This document shows positions 8,927 through 18,084 of a stretch of DNA of 64,000 nucleotides, piece by piece. Within the stretch, counting starts at the first letter, position 1. Every line of letters starts with the position of its first letter. The position numbers and the translations under genes were made by a program. This DNA comes from Paenarthrobacter nicotinovorans. GTDB lineage: Bacteria; Actinomycetota; Actinomycetes; Actinomycetales; Micrococcaceae. Location of the stretch: assembly GCF_007670255.1 (NCBI RefSeq), contig NZ_SZVS01000006.1:124001-188000 (forward strand). Reading direction: 5' to 3'. The notes below the pieces were generated by a model, which saw nothing but the letters and a program-made list of their open reading frames with translations, made no database searches and was not told the origin of the DNA.

Positions 8927-9691
8927 TCAGTTCGATTCGAAGAAGGAGACAACAGGGGCCTTCACTGTGGGCACCGCCGCAGCATCGGACGCGAGGGGAT
9001 AGAACGCAATCCGGACTGGTGTGAGCGAGCCGCCCTCAACAGCTTCCAGGGCCGCTTTGCACTGCACCATCCTCGATACGTTCTCTTCGCTGACGGGAAA
9101 GAGGATATGGATCGCGGAATCCTGGTACATGGCTGTTGCCCCGGTCCCTTTGAGTTGTCCTTTCACTGCCTCTCCGAGGAGCGCCAGTTGGGTCCAACAA
9201 TGGCTGTGGCTGCCCCGGTGGCCGGGCATCGAGAGGACAGCCAGCGCATACGCCCCCTGACATCCTGTGGCCAACCCCGAGACCTCGTGGATTTGGCGTT
9301 GGAAATGGGCCTTGGTAGCCAGGCCTGTATAAACGTCGGTGCAGGAAATCGGCGGAGCGGCCTCGGCGGCCTCGGCCCAGCCCTCGGCCAGCGACTGAAG
9401 GGCATCCACGTCCAGGGATTGATTCGCCGCCGTGAAGAGGGCCCTGAAATCCATCATGGTTTCGCTGATGCCTACGCCATTCCTGGCCCGCGCAGCGCCC
9501 AGGGATTTGGCCGTGTTTGCCGGAATGACGGCCCTTGTGGCGAGGGACGTCACCACTGTCCGGACCTCTGGCTGGAACCAATCCGAGCGAAACCTCCAGC
9601 CTGCCTGGTAGCTGGTGGTTTGCCACCGGCGCAGCAAAAGATGCCGCGGAAAGGCGCATTCGGCAAGTGGCTTTGTCCGGAACGATGTCAT
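8927..9691 (-). CDS. degenerate GGDEF-like protein, divergent from the sigma factor
   Basis: 254 residues. Residues 115-250 follow a diguanylate-cyclase-like fold pattern: CTDVYTGLATKAHFQRQIHEV is the usual 'D.LTGL.NR..F...L' entry helix, then a YALAVLSM strand and LALLGEAVKGQLKGTGATAMYQDSAIHILFPV. The GGDEF loop itself is missing, so cyclase activity is unlikely. The N-terminal 110 residues contain RWQTTSYQAGWRFRSDWFQPEV and a helical FRALFTAANQSLDVDALQSLAEGWAEA. It starts 149 nt from, and points away from, the ECF sigma gene. A role as cytoplasmic partner is inference only. Confidence 0.55.
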   Translation of the reverse strand: MTSFRTKPLAECAFPRHLLLRRWQTTSYQAGWRFRSDWFQPEVRTVVTSLATRAVIPANTAKSLGAARARNGVGISETMMDFRALFTAANQSLDVDALQSLAEGWAEAAEAAPPISCTDVYTGLATKAHFQRQIHEVSGLATGCQGAYALAVLSMPGHRGSHSHCWTQLALLGEAVKGQLKGTGATAMYQDSAIHILFPVSEENVSRMVQCKAALEAVEGGSLTPVRIAFYPLASDAAAVPTVKAPVVSFFESN

Positions 9692-9840
9692 ATCGGAACA
9701 GTGCCCGCCGATGCCGTTTCGTGACGACGCAGGTCCAAGAGAACGTTGGTAAAGATTGTGGACAAATTCGCGTCACGACTTCCGGCTGGCCCCCACTTCA
9801 TCTATATGGGCACGGTTCATTACGTTTTGGGGGCGCTTAG

Positions 9841-11394
9841 ATGTCACGGGGGTCACGCTCGAGCAATACATCAAATCGTGGGGTCCACGACGACGGACAT
9901 CTGATTGAGCTGGTCCGCAGTGGAGATATGTCGGCCTTCAACCACCTTTATGAGCGTCACGTAGCCATTGCCTCTACCGTTGCCAAGCGTCACGTGGACA
10001 ATCCGAGCGATGCTGAAGACGTCGTCGCCGAAGCCTTCCAATCGGTGCTCCGGAGCTTGGTGGCCGGTAAAGGGCCGGACACCTTTTTCCGGGCATATCT
10101 GTTATCGACAGTGACGAGGTTGTCGCATCAGCTCAATCGTAAGAGCGGCAGGCTGGTTCCCAGCGGCGATGAGTCTTTGCTGGACCAAACCATGGCCGAG
10201 CCTGACGCCGCTGTCCAGGCCTTCGAGTCCAACACAGTGGCGCGGGCGTTCCGGTCTTTGCCCGAGCGCTGGCAGGCTGTCCTGTGGTACCTGGACGTTG
10301 AACGCATGAAACCGGCGGCTGTTGCTCCGATCCTGGGATTGTCGGCCAATGCCGTCTCCGCTTTGGCCGTACGTGCCCGTGAAGGATTGCGGCGACAGTA
10401 CCTGCAGTTCCACGTCGCCGAAAAGGCTGATGCCAGCTGCGCGGAGTTCGCCGCGAAGCTCGGCTCGTTCATCCGGGGTGGCCTCTCCCGCAGTGCTGAG
10501 CTCAAGGTCAGAACCCATCTTGAGGGCTGCGCCAACTGCACGGCAGCCTTGGCTGAGCTGGATGATGTCCAAGGCACGATGCGCGCGGTGCTCCTGCCCT
10601 TGGTGACGGGCCTCCCACTGGCAGCATGGGTGGGAAAAGGGGCAGGGCTTGGGGTGCTGGGCGGGATTTTGCCGGTCAAGGGTTTCCTCGCCGTCCCCGC
10701 GCTGGCGCATCCGGCCGCCATGGCACTGACCACGGCAGCCGCCGTCGGATTGGTGCTGGGTGCCGTGGGAATCGTAGACGTGATCGTTCCCGATCCTCCG
10801 CCTGAGCCGCAGGCTGTCGAGACGGGTGCCGTATCTCCGGAGACCAGTCCATGGCCGTCCACACCCCCTCCGCCGCCGGGCAGCATCACGCCGTCCATCG
10901 TTGCTACGCCTGCGCCCGTGGAAGAAAAACCAGTGCCCGTTACCCCGCTGGAGCCGAAGGTCACGCCCGCGCCGGTCCCGACACCGTCCGTGACCACCGC
11001 GCCGACCAAACCGCCCTCGACGTCGCTGGCCGCCGTCAGCGGTTCAGCAAAGTGGGTCACCACGACGGATCGTAACGGGTCGCAGACTTCCAGCGTTTCA
11101 AGCTGGGACATCACTTTCACCGCCTCGGGAACCGAACCCTTGGGGAGCGGAAAGGTTGTCCTGGCGCTGGATAACGATGTCCTGATCGGAGCCCAGCCGG
11201 TGGCGGCTCCGGCTGGCTGGTCGTGCTCGGCGATAAATTCCAGCGCGGTGTCCTGCGTAACGGATCTGGTCCAGAGAAGTGACCTGCATTTTCATCTGGA
11301 ATCCGTACCTAAAGATCCCAATGCCGGCGGCCTGCTTAGCTACTCCCTCAGTGGCACAGGCCTCACCACCGCCAACTTTGTCTGCAAATACTGA
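9841..11394 (+). CDS. ECF sigma factor fused to zinc-finger anti-sigma, transmembrane and extracellular domains
   Basis: 517 residues in one chain. Sigma region 2 lies at about 20-100 (LVRSGDMSAFNHLYERH, DAEDVVAEAFQSVL, RAYLLSTVTRLSHQLNRK). Sigma region 4 lies at about 133-190 (RAFRSLPERWQAVLWYLDVERMKPAAVAPILGLSANAVSALAVRAREGLR). An anti-sigma zinc motif H226-x3-C230-x2-C233 follows, with Cys200 upstream. One hydrophobic helix lies at about 289-313. A Pro/Thr-rich stalk covers 318-398. A C-terminal domain of about 115 residues contains three cysteines (SCSA, SCVT, VCKY), possibly beta-sandwich. The expected topology is sigma inside and sensor outside. Release of sigma would need cleavage or a conformational change; this is inference. 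Confidence 0.88.
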   Translation: MSRGSRSSNTSNRGVHDDGHLIELVRSGDMSAFNHLYERHVAIASTVAKRHVDNPSDAEDVVAEAFQSVLRSLVAGKGPDTFFRAYLLSTVTRLSHQLNRKSGRLVPSGDESLLDQTMAEPDAAVQAFESNTVARAFRSLPERWQAVLWYLDVERMKPAAVAPILGLSANAVSALAVRAREGLRRQYLQFHVAEKADASCAEFAAKLGSFIRGGLSRSAELKVRTHLEGCANCTAALAELDDVQGTMRAVLLPLVTGLPLAAWVGKGAGLGVLGGILPVKGFLAVPALAHPAAMALTTAAAVGLVLGAVGIVDVIVPDPPPEPQAVETGAVSPETSPWPSTPPPPPGSITPSIVATPAPVEEKPVPVTPLEPKVTPAPVPTPSVTTAPTKPPSTSLAAVSGSAKWVTTTDRNGSQTSSVSSWDITFTASGTEPLGSGKVVLALDNDVLIGAQPVAAPAGWSCSAINSSAVSCVTDLVQRSDLHFHLESVPKDPNAGGLLSYSLSGTGLTTANFVCKY

Positions 11395-12329
11395 TGGGAG
11401 CTTCGATGGTACGGGTAATGGTGACAGGTGTCGGTGGGTCCACAGGGCTTTCGCTGTCACGTCAACTCAGGGATCTTGGACACTGGGTCCTGGGGGTCGA
11501 TATGCGGCCGGTCCATGGTTCGGCAGCCGATGCGGTGGCCGTGGTTTCGCCGGTGGACACACCCGGCTACTTGTGGGAACTGCGCGGACTCGTGGCCGCC
11601 CACGGCGTCGACGTCGTCATTCCGACCCTCAGCGAGGAGTTGGTGGCCGCGGCTGCGGCCCGGAAGGACTTCGCGCCAGGCGCGGAGATACTGATTGCAG
11701 AACCTGCGCCGGTGTCCATTGCGAGCGACAAATACCTCACCATGAAGTGCTTGGCCAACGTTGGCGTGGCGGTGCCTGATTTCGGATTGCCGGGAGACTT
11801 CAGCTCCATGAATGAGGCGATGGCCAGGATGGGCGGATGGCTGGTGGTGAAACCGCGCGTGTCGCGCGGTGGGCGGGGAGTGCAGGTCCTGGAAAGGCAC
11901 ACCGACGGCGGCCGGAACGCCGAACGCATCTGGCGTACCCTGGACGATTCCTGGCTTGTCCAACGCTTTGCAACGGGAACCGAATACGCGCCCATGGTGT
12001 ACCGAAGTGGACTTGAGGGCGGTCGACACGACGTTGTGGTGGTGCTGGAGAAATCCGAACTCAAGTATGGACGCTGGGGCAGTGCCGTCTCGGTCAGGAG
12101 GCTCGAACCGCCGTCGTCAGCTGACGTTGCCGGCACCGCAGCCGCGGCGGCGGCGGCGTTGGGCCTGACCGGGGCCGTCGATATGGATATTCGGCGCATG
12201 CCCGACGGAACGCCCGTTGTGCTGGAAGTCAATGCACGGTTCGGCCCGAACAGCGCGCATGCGCCCGAACTCCTGCGCCACGCCATGAAGCGATACGCTG
12301 CCGGTCAGGTGATGGGCGGAGCAGTATGA
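11394..12329 (+). CDS. ATP-grasp protein (carbamoyl-phosphate-synthase-large-subunit-like)
   Basis: 311 residues. An N-terminal Rossmann-like preATP domain (VMVTGVGGSTGLSLSRQLRDLGHWVLGVDMRP) is followed by the ATP-grasp core: SDKYLTMKCLANVGVAVPDF, LVVKPRVSRGGRGVQVL, and DMDIRRMPDGTPVVLEVNARFGPNSAHAPELL with the metal-binding E and N. The family ligates a carboxylate to an amine or similar; the substrate is not readable. ATG 11394 overlaps the sigma gene stop by 1 nt (TGATG); ATG 11406 is an alternative start. The coupling ties this enzyme to the sigma factor's expression. Confidence 0.82.
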   Translation: MGASMVRVMVTGVGGSTGLSLSRQLRDLGHWVLGVDMRPVHGSAADAVAVVSPVDTPGYLWELRGLVAAHGVDVVIPTLSEELVAAAAARKDFAPGAEILIAEPAPVSIASDKYLTMKCLANVGVAVPDFGLPGDFSSMNEAMARMGGWLVVKPRVSRGGRGVQVLERHTDGGRNAERIWRTLDDSWLVQRFATGTEYAPMVYRSGLEGGRHDVVVVLEKSELKYGRWGSAVSVRRLEPPSSADVAGTAAAAAAALGLTGAVDMDIRRMPDGTPVVLEVNARFGPNSAHAPELLRHAMKRYAAGQVMGGAV

Positions 12330-12397
12330 CTTTACGAGCGGACGCAACAGGCGGTGCCAAATTTTGAGACGCATTCTTTGCTGGGGTTGGGTCCGGG

Positions 12398-12403
12398 TAA
12401 GAT
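12398..12403 (+). promoter_or_regulatory. candidate -10 element for ppc
   Basis: TAAGAT at 12398-12403 matches the actinobacterial TANNNT consensus and would give a leader of about 74 nt before ppc. The -35 is not clear (TTGCTG or TTCTTT at poor spacing). Nothing else is evident in 12330-12483. Confidence 0.35.
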
Positions 12404-12483
12404 CCCGTAGAGAAAAACAGTAATCCGGCTCACAGTATCCAGCGCAGTGTACGGGCCAAACCTCTCCCCGAAGGTATGTATCC

Positions 12484-15282
12484 ATGGTTCACACTGCCCA
12501 TCAAGACACCGACCTTGCTGCAGAACTGCGCGCCGATGTGCGCCGCGTTTCCACCCTGTTGGGGGAGTCCCTGGTACGGCAGCACGGTCCCGAACTGCTC
12601 GAACTCGTGGAGCAGGTCCGCTTGCTGACCAAGGAATCAAAGGAAGCAGCGCGGGGCGGCGCTGACGCTACCGGTCCATGGAGCGCGCACGACGTCGTTG
12701 CCCAGGTACGTGAATTGCTCGCCTCCCTGCCGCTGGACCAGGCCACGGACCTGGTGCGCGCCTTTGCGTTCTACTTCCACCTCAGCAACGCCGCGGAACA
12801 GGTACACCGGGTGCGCGGGCTGCGTACCCGGCAGGAGAAGGACGGCTGGCTGGCCAAGGCCGTGTCCGAAATTGCCGGACAGGCAGGTCCCCAGGTCCTG
12901 CAGGACGTTGTCAACGAGCTCGACGTCCGTCCGATCTTCACGGCGCACCCCACCGAGGCTTCGCGACGTTCGGTGCTGGACAAGATCCGGAAGCTCTCCG
13001 ATGTCCTGGCCCAGCCGACCGAGGAAGGGACATCCGCCCGTCGCCGCCAGGACCGTCAGCTGTCCGAAATCATCGACCAGATGTGGCAGACCGACGAACT
13101 GCGCAAGGTCCGGCCCACCCCTGTGGATGAGGCCCGCAACGCGATCTACTACCTGAACAGCATCCTCACGGACGCCATGCCGGAGATGCTCACAGACCTC
13201 GCTGAGCTCCTTGCCGAGCACGGTGTGAAGCTCCCCGCCGCAGGCGCTCCGCTCCGTTTCGGTTCGTGGATCGGTGGCGACCGGGACGGCAACCCCAACG
13301 TCACGGCGGCAGTGACCCGCGAAATCCTGCAGCTTCAGAACCAGAACGCCGTCCGCATCGGCATCGCGTTGATTGATGACCTGATTTCTGTCCTGTCCAA
13401 CTCGACCGCGCTGTTCGGTGCGGACCAGGAACTGCTGGACTCGATCGAGGTGGACCTGAAGAACCTGCCGGGCCTGGACAAGCGCATCCTTGAACTGAAC
13501 GCCCAGGAACCGTACCGCCTCAAGCTCACGTGCATCAAGGCAAAGCTCATCAACACGGGCAGGCGTATTGCGGCCTCGACCCATCACGAGCCGGGTCGGG
13601 ATTACTCCACAACCCCGGAGCTGCTGGCCGAGTTCGGCCTGCTTGAAGCCTCGCTTCGGAACCACTCTGCGGGACTGGTGGCCGACGGTGCACTGGCACG
13701 CGTCCGCCGGGCCATCGCCGCTTTCGGCCTCCACCTGGCCACCCTCGACATCCGTGAGCATGCCGACTACCACCATGACGCCGTCGGGCAGCTGGTGGAC
13801 CGGCTGGGTACCGAGAAGCCTTACGGCGACTTGACCCGCCAAGAGCGGTTCGAATTCCTTGGCGCTGAACTCGCCTCACGCAGGCCGCTTTCCGGCCACC
13901 CGATCAAGCTTGAGGGAACGGCTGACGGCACCTATGACGTCTTCCGCAGCATCCGGCAGGCACTGCACACCTATGGCCCGGATGTGGTGGAGACCTACAT
14001 CATCTCGATGACCCGTGGTGCCGACGACGTCCTGGCAGCTGCAGTGCTGGCCCGCGAGGCCGGTCTGATCGACCTTTTCGGCGCAAAGCCCCACGCCAAG
14101 ATCGGTTTCGCTCCGTTGCTGGAAACCGTGGAAGAACTGCGTGCCTCGGCGGAGATCGTGGACCAGCTGCTGTCCGATCCGTCCTACCGCGAACTGGTCC
14201 GGCTGCGTGGGGACATCCAGGAAATCATGCTCGGTTATTCGGACTCCAACAAGGAATCCGGTGTGATGACCAGCCAGTGGGAGATTCACAAGACCCAGCG
14301 CAAGCTGCGTGATGTTGCCGCCAAGCACGGTGTTAGAGTGCGCTTGTTCCACGGCCGCGGTGGTTCCGTGGGCCGTGGTGGCGGACCCACGTACGACGCC
14401 ATCATGGCCCAGCCGAACGGTGTCCTCGAAGGGGAAATCAAGTTCACCGAGCAGGGTGAGGTCATCTCCGACAAGTACTCCTTGCCCGACCTTGCCCGCG
14501 AAAACCTTGAGCTTTCACTGGCCGCGGTCATGCAGGGCTCGGCACTGCACCGCACCCCCCGGACGTCCGAAGACGAGCGTGAACGCTACGCCAACGTCAT
14601 GGAGACCATTTCCGACGCCGCGTTTGCCCGTTACCGCGAGCTCATCGACGATCCCGACCTTCCGGCCTACTTCCTGTCCTCCACCCCGGTGGAGCAGCTC
14701 GGCTCCCTCAACATCGGATCGCGCCCGTCCAAGCGGCCGGACTCCGGCGCAGGGCTCGGAGGCCTGCGCGCCATTCCGTGGGTCTTCGGCTGGACACAGT
14801 CCCGCCAGATCGTTCCGGGCTGGTTCGGCGTTGGTTCCGGCTTGAAGGCAGCCCGCGAGGCCGGCGACACCGGGCAGCTCAGCGAGATGATGGACCGCTG
14901 GCACTTCTTCCGCTCGGTCATCTCCAACGTGGAGATGACCCTGGCCAAGACGGACATGGAAATCGCAGGGCACTACGTTTCCTCGCTGGTCCCGGAGGAA
15001 CTGCACCGCTTGTTCCACATGATCCGTGATGAGTATGAGCTCACGGTGGCTGAGGTGGAACGGCTCACGGGCGAGATCGAGTTGCTGGACGCGCAGCCCA
15101 CGCTGAAGCGCTCCTTGGAAATCCGGGACCAGTACCTGGACCCGATCAGCTACCTGCAGGTGGAACTTCTCCGCCGTGTCCGCGAGGAGTCCGTCTCCGG
15201 CGCCGAGATCGACGAGCGGCTGCAGCGGGCCATGCTCATCACCGTCAATGGTGTGGCGGCCGGCCTGCGCAACACCGGCTAA
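12484..15282 (+). CDS. ppc: phosphoenolpyruvate carboxylase
   Basis: 932 residues, the length of actinobacterial PEPC. Catalytic blocks are all present: [18 protein letters not shown] (catalytic His), [73 protein letters not shown], and the C-terminal ...GLRNTG end that reaches the allosteric aspartate site. It converts PEP and bicarbonate to oxaloacetate as an anaplerotic step. It is a single gene with its own terminator immediately downstream. Confidence 0.98.
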   Translation: MVHTAHQDTDLAAELRADVRRVSTLLGESLVRQHGPELLELVEQVRLLTKESKEAARGGADATGPWSAHDVVAQVRELLASLPLDQATDLVRAFAFYFHLSNAAEQVHRVRGLRTRQEKDGWLAKAVSEIAGQAGPQVLQDVVNELDVRPIFTAHPTEASRRSVLDKIRKLSDVLAQPTEEGTSARRRQDRQLSEIIDQMWQTDELRKVRPTPVDEARNAIYYLNSILTDAMPEMLTDLAELLAEHGVKLPAAGAPLRFGSWIGGDRDGNPNVTAAVTREILQLQNQNAVRIGIALIDDLISVLSNSTALFGADQELLDSIEVDLKNLPGLDKRILELNAQEPYRLKLTCIKAKLINTGRRIAASTHHEPGRDYSTTPELLAEFGLLEASLRNHSAGLVADGALARVRRAIAAFGLHLATLDIREHADYHHDAVGQLVDRLGTEKPYGDLTRQERFEFLGAELASRRPLSGHPIKLEGTADGTYDVFRSIRQALHTYGPDVVETYIISMTRGADDVLAAAVLAREAGLIDLFGAKPHAKIGFAPLLETVEELRASAEIVDQLLSDPSYRELVRLRGDIQEIMLGYSDSNKESGVMTSQWEIHKTQRKLRDVAAKHGVRVRLFHGRGGSVGRGGGPTYDAIMAQPNGVLEGEIKFTEQGEVISDKYSLPDLARENLELSLAAVMQGSALHRTPRTSEDERERYANVMETISDAAFARYRELIDDPDLPAYFLSSTPVEQLGSLNIGSRPSKRPDSGAGLGGLRAIPWVFGWTQSRQIVPGWFGVGSGLKAAREAGDTGQLSEMMDRWHFFRSVISNVEMTLAKTDMEIAGHYVSSLVPEELHRLFHMIRDEYELTVAEVERLTGEIELLDAQPTLKRSLEIRDQYLDPISYLQVELLRRVREESVSGAEIDERLQRAMLITVNGVAAGLRNTG

Positions 15283-15287
15283 TCCTT

Positions 15288-15368
15288 CTCTCACATCCCA
15301 CGGGATAAATCGGATCCCTCCCTCACCCAGTGAGGGAGGGATCCGTTTAAGGGTGTGGGATGTGAGAG
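15288..15368 (+). terminator. nested two-stem terminator after ppc
   Basis: The inner stem is 15 bp (15311-15325 with 15331-15345, 5-nt loop, followed by TTTAA). The outer 14-bp stem pairs 15288-15301 with 15355-15368. Both are perfect. The inner hairpin alone is a strong intrinsic terminator. The outer arms would close the whole region into a cruciform-like structure just before the next gene. Confidence 0.85.
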
Positions 15369-15385
15369 AGCGTTAGGGTGGTGGG

Positions 15386-15691
15386 ATGCCGTCGTTCCAA
15401 ACCAAGCTGAAGATCACTGGCCTCAAACCGGGAAACGCCCCGGAGTCCGTCATGGCCGCGGCGATCGAGGCCCTGGAAACACGCCACCATGTTGAATCCA
15501 ACCAGTTGGACATCGTGGGCGGCGTTCCCCAGATAAGCCTTCGCTTCACAGTGAATGACCGGGACTACGCAGGTGAGAACGACGACGCTCTGACTTCGGC
15601 CGCCATGATGCGTGACGCCGTCGAACGTGTTGCTGTCACCGGCAGCTTGTACGTGCTGCGCCGCAGCCGTGGCCGCTGGTCGCCGGTCTAG
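15386..15691 (+). CDS. small conserved hypothetical protein
   Basis: 101 residues: [77 protein letters not shown] then a basic tail. The alternating strands and helices suggest a compact alpha/beta fold. No signal, no membrane segment and no family I can name. It sits between the ppc terminator and the convergent DedA gene, overlapping the latter by 4 nt. Confidence 0.6.
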   Translation: MPSFQTKLKITGLKPGNAPESVMAAAIEALETRHHVESNQLDIVGGVPQISLRFTVNDRDYAGENDDALTSAAMMRDAVERVAVTGSLYVLRRSRGRWSPV

Positions 15692-16344
15692 CTTTCTTCC
15701 GGTCGCGCAATGCTGCCGGACCCGTCGGCGTCGAACGGCTCATCCACCGGGGAGCGGGACCCGCGGCGTCGTGTGACGATCAGGCCTACCACCAAGCCGA
15801 TCACCAAGCCGACCCCTACCCCGATGAGCGAGCTGGCCCAGAAGGGGAGCTTGGTAGCCGAGCCCGTGAAGTAGCCCAGTCCCACTTGCCACACCGCCCA
15901 CAGGACGCCGCCGAGACTCGCGCAAAAACCGAATCCGCGGATGGAGACGTTGGCGATTCCAGCTGCCGCGGACGTCGCCAGCCGGCCGCCCGGGATGAAC
16001 CGCGCGCCGATGATGGCGCCGTAGGTGGACGAACGCCCCGCTTTGGCGATCGCTTCATGGATACCGCGGTGAACGCGGCGGCCCCACGACCAGCGGTCCA
16101 GGACGTGGCTGATCCTCCGCTTGAACAGCATGAACACCGCCATGTCGCCGAGCCAGGAAGCGAACGCGGCGAGGAAAAGGATCAGCCAGAAGTTGGCGTG
16201 CCCGTCGGCTGCGAGCGCTCCGCCGGTGATGACCACCATCTCGGAGGGGATCGGCGGGAAGATGGCATCGCCCAGCACAATGGGGACGATCCACAGGTAG
16301 ATTGCGGATCCCCAGGTCTCCGGGGCGGTGATGTCCATGCGCAC
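15688..16344 (-). CDS. DedA-family membrane protein
   Basis: 218 residues. Features: the early [43 protein letters not shown] re-entrant/TM segment, then [18 protein letters not shown] (the family's conserved Arg motif) and three further hydrophobic segments, ending in a basic-acidic cytoplasmic tail. DedA proteins are inner-membrane proteins, linked in other bacteria to polyprenyl-phosphate and lipid recycling. An alternative ATG two codons in (16338) is equally likely. Confidence 0.87.
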   Translation of the reverse strand: MRMDITAPETWGSAIYLWIVPIVLGDAIFPPIPSEMVVITGGALAADGHANFWLILFLAAFASWLGDMAVFMLFKRRISHVLDRWSWGRRVHRGIHEAIAKAGRSSTYGAIIGARFIPGGRLATSAAAGIANVSIRGFGFCASLGGVLWAVWQVGLGYFTGSATKLPFWASSLIGVGVGLVIGLVVGLIVTRRRGSRSPVDEPFDADGSGSIARPEES

Positions 16345-16392
16345 AAATTACCGCACTTGCCGGGTCCACCGCTCGGACGCGAGACTGTGGGC

Positions 16393-16932
16393 ATGCGCAT
16401 CGACATCCTGCAGGGGGACATCACCACCCGTTCAGTGGACGCAATCGTCAATGCGGCCAATTCATCGCTGCTCGGCGGCGGGGGAGTGGATGGCGCCATC
16501 CACCGGGCCGCCGGACCGGAGCTCTTGGAGGCTTGCCGCGAATTGCGCCGCACCCAATTGCCCGGCGGACTGCAGGTGGGGGCCGCCGTCGCGACGCCAG
16601 GTTTCAGGCTCCCGGCGCAGTGGGTGATCCACACGGTGGGGCCGAACCGGCACGCCGGGCAGACCGACCCGGCGCTGCTGGGCTCCTGCTTCCGCGAGAG
16701 CCTGGTGGTGGCTGCCGGACTGGGTGCCCGGTCGATCGCCTTTCCTGCGGTCAGTGCCGGAATTTACGGTTGGGACGCCCGCCAAGTTGCGGAGATAGCG
16801 CTCGACGCCGTTGATCGGTTTGCGTCGTCTGCTCCGGCAGGCGATACGGGGGACAGCCCGCTGGAGTTGGTGGAGTTCGTGCTGTTCTCGGAGGACACGA
16901 CGGCGGTCTTCCGCTCAGCCTTTGACCGTTGA
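16393..16932 (+). CDS. macrodomain protein, O-acetyl-ADP-ribose deacetylase type
   Basis: 179 residues forming a single macrodomain. [37 protein letters not shown] contains the Asn and [13 protein letters not shown]-ribose loop, and [44 protein letters not shown] supplies the second loop. Relatives hydrolyse O-acetyl-ADP-ribose or remove ADP-ribose from proteins. ATG 16393 is preferred; GTG 16387 is in frame. It is divergent from DedA and converges on the RluA gene across a long palindrome. Confidence 0.92.
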   Translation: MRIDILQGDITTRSVDAIVNAANSSLLGGGGVDGAIHRAAGPELLEACRELRRTQLPGGLQVGAAVATPGFRLPAQWVIHTVGPNRHAGQTDPALLGSCFRESLVVAAGLGARSIAFPAVSAGIYGWDARQVAEIALDAVDRFASSAPAGDTGDSPLELVEFVLFSEDTTAVFRSAFDR

Positions 16933-17002
16933 AAGCAACGCGGGGTCACTTATGGCCCGTGTTGGGGGCAATCATGGGCCATAAGTGACCCCGCGTTGCT
17001 TT
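16932..17002. terminator. 27-bp perfect inverted repeat at a convergent junction
   Basis: 16932-16958 is exactly complementary to 16976-17002, with a 17-nt spacer. The arms start AAAGCAACGCGGGG and end in TTATGGCCC. The arms overlap the stop codons of both the macrodomain and the RluA genes, and each strand ends in TTT. It works as a bidirectional terminator, but it is longer than needed for that and may be a dispersed repeat. Confidence 0.8.
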
Positions 17003-17936
17003 AGGAGGGGTGGGCTTCGCTGAGTTCGAGTTGGCTCCGGTATTCCACGGGCTTCTTGGTGATGGGGTCCACGAACGTGATCCCGCGGGCCAGGAGTTGG
17101 AGCGGCTTGCTGTAGTCGTCAGGCGCCTTGTCCAGCAGCTCCGGGTAGAAGGCGTCGTTGACGATTCCCAGGCCGAGTGAGGCCATGTGCACCCGCAGCT
17201 GGTGCGTCTTGCCGGTGTGGGGTTCCAGCCGGTAGAGCGCGCGCCGCTGAGTGCCGGCGTCGAACGTTTTTACTTGCTCGATCCGCGTTTCCGCGTTCGG
17301 TTCGCCGTCGATGACTTCGGCCAGCAGGTAGCTGCGCGACTTGGTCATGCGGTTGCGGACGGTGGCGGGGAATTCGACGTCGGGATAACCGGCGGCGGGC
17401 GTCGCGGCGGACACACACTCGTATTCCTTCTGGACCTGGCGCTTTTCGAAGAGCACCTGGTATTTGCCCCGCGTCTCCGGGTTGGTGGAGAGGAGCAGCA
17501 GGCCGGCGGTCATCCGGTCCAAGCGGTGCATGGGGATGAGGTCCGGCAGATCCAGCTGGTTCCGGAGCCGGACCAGCGCGGATTCCTGGATGTAGGTGCC
17601 GCCCGGGGTGGTGGGCAGGAAGTGCGGCTTGTCCACCACCAGGATGTGCTCGTCCTGGTGGAGGATGGTGATTTCCACCGGCAAACGGGTTTCCGGGGGC
17701 AGGGTGCGGTAGTACCAGATGAAGGTGTGGTCCTCCAGCTTGGTGGTCCGCGTCAGGGGTACGCCGCCTTCGCCCACGATTTCGCCGGCGTCGAAGCGAT
17801 CCTCGATGCCTTGGGGGTCGATGTGTCCCCAGCGATGCATCATGTAGTCCATTGCGGTGTCCCAAGGGCCCTCGTCCGGGAGGCGGAGGCGGGTGGCGTT
17901 CACGCCGTCGCGTACGGGGAGGGGGGATTGCATCAC
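17001..17936 (-). CDS. RluA-family pseudouridine synthase
   Basis: 311 residues. The catalytic block LIPMHRLDRMTAGLLLLSTNPETRGKYQVLFEKRQVQKEYECV carries the RluA HRLD Asp, and HILVVDKPHFLPTTPGG plus PHTGKTHQLRVHMASLGLGIVNDAFYP are the other family signatures. It isomerises uridine to pseudouridine in rRNA or tRNA; the target site cannot be told. The N-terminal 70 residues (WDTAMDYMMHRWGHIDPQGI) may serve as an S4-like substitute. Long palindromes lie on both sides of the gene. Confidence 0.92.
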   Translation of the reverse strand: MMQSPLPVRDGVNATRLRLPDEGPWDTAMDYMMHRWGHIDPQGIEDRFDAGEIVGEGGVPLTRTTKLEDHTFIWYYRTLPPETRLPVEITILHQDEHILVVDKPHFLPTTPGGTYIQESALVRLRNQLDLPDLIPMHRLDRMTAGLLLLSTNPETRGKYQVLFEKRQVQKEYECVSAATPAAGYPDVEFPATVRNRMTKSRSYLLAEVIDGEPNAETRIEQVKTFDAGTQRRALYRLEPHTGKTHQLRVHMASLGLGIVNDAFYPELLDKAPDDYSKPLQLLARGITFVDPITKKPVEYRSQLELSEAHPS

Positions 17937-17957
17937 CGGACAATTCTACTTTGCTGT

Positions 17958-18020
17958 CGTTGCGAGGCCCGCTCTACGCAATATTCGAGGCTCGAAGGGC
18001 GCAGAGCGGGCCCCGCAACG
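17958..18020. repeat. 22-bp near-perfect inverted repeat in a divergent intergenic region
   Basis: 17958-17979 pairs with 17999-18020 with two mismatches. The 19-nt loop contains a further TTCGAG/CTCGAA mini-stem. It lies between two divergent starts (17936 and 18085), where a terminator is not expected. The outer CGTTGC/GCAACG ends resemble the palindrome on the other side of the RluA gene, so both may belong to one class of dispersed repeat. Confidence 0.6.
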
Positions 18021-18045
18021 GGAGGAAGTTCCGAACACAAAAAAG

Positions 18046-18078
18046 TTCTTGACAAGAAAAATTGTCGGTAGGCATACT
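18046..18078 (+). promoter_or_regulatory. promoter and operator of the ArsR-family gene, apparently leaderless
   Basis: The -35 TTGACA is at 18049-18054 and the -10 CATACT at 18073-18078 (18-bp spacing); seven bases further is the A of the start codon at 18085. Over the -35 lies a perfect dyad TTCTTG-A-CAAGAA (18046-18058), and TGACAA/TTGTC half-sites flank the spacer. This fits auto-repression by the winged-helix regulator it drives. Confidence 0.6.
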
Positions 18079-18084
18079 TGAAGC

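Noticed and set aside
8927..9691. Annotating a diguanylate cyclase
   Set aside because: The GGDEF active-site loop is absent.
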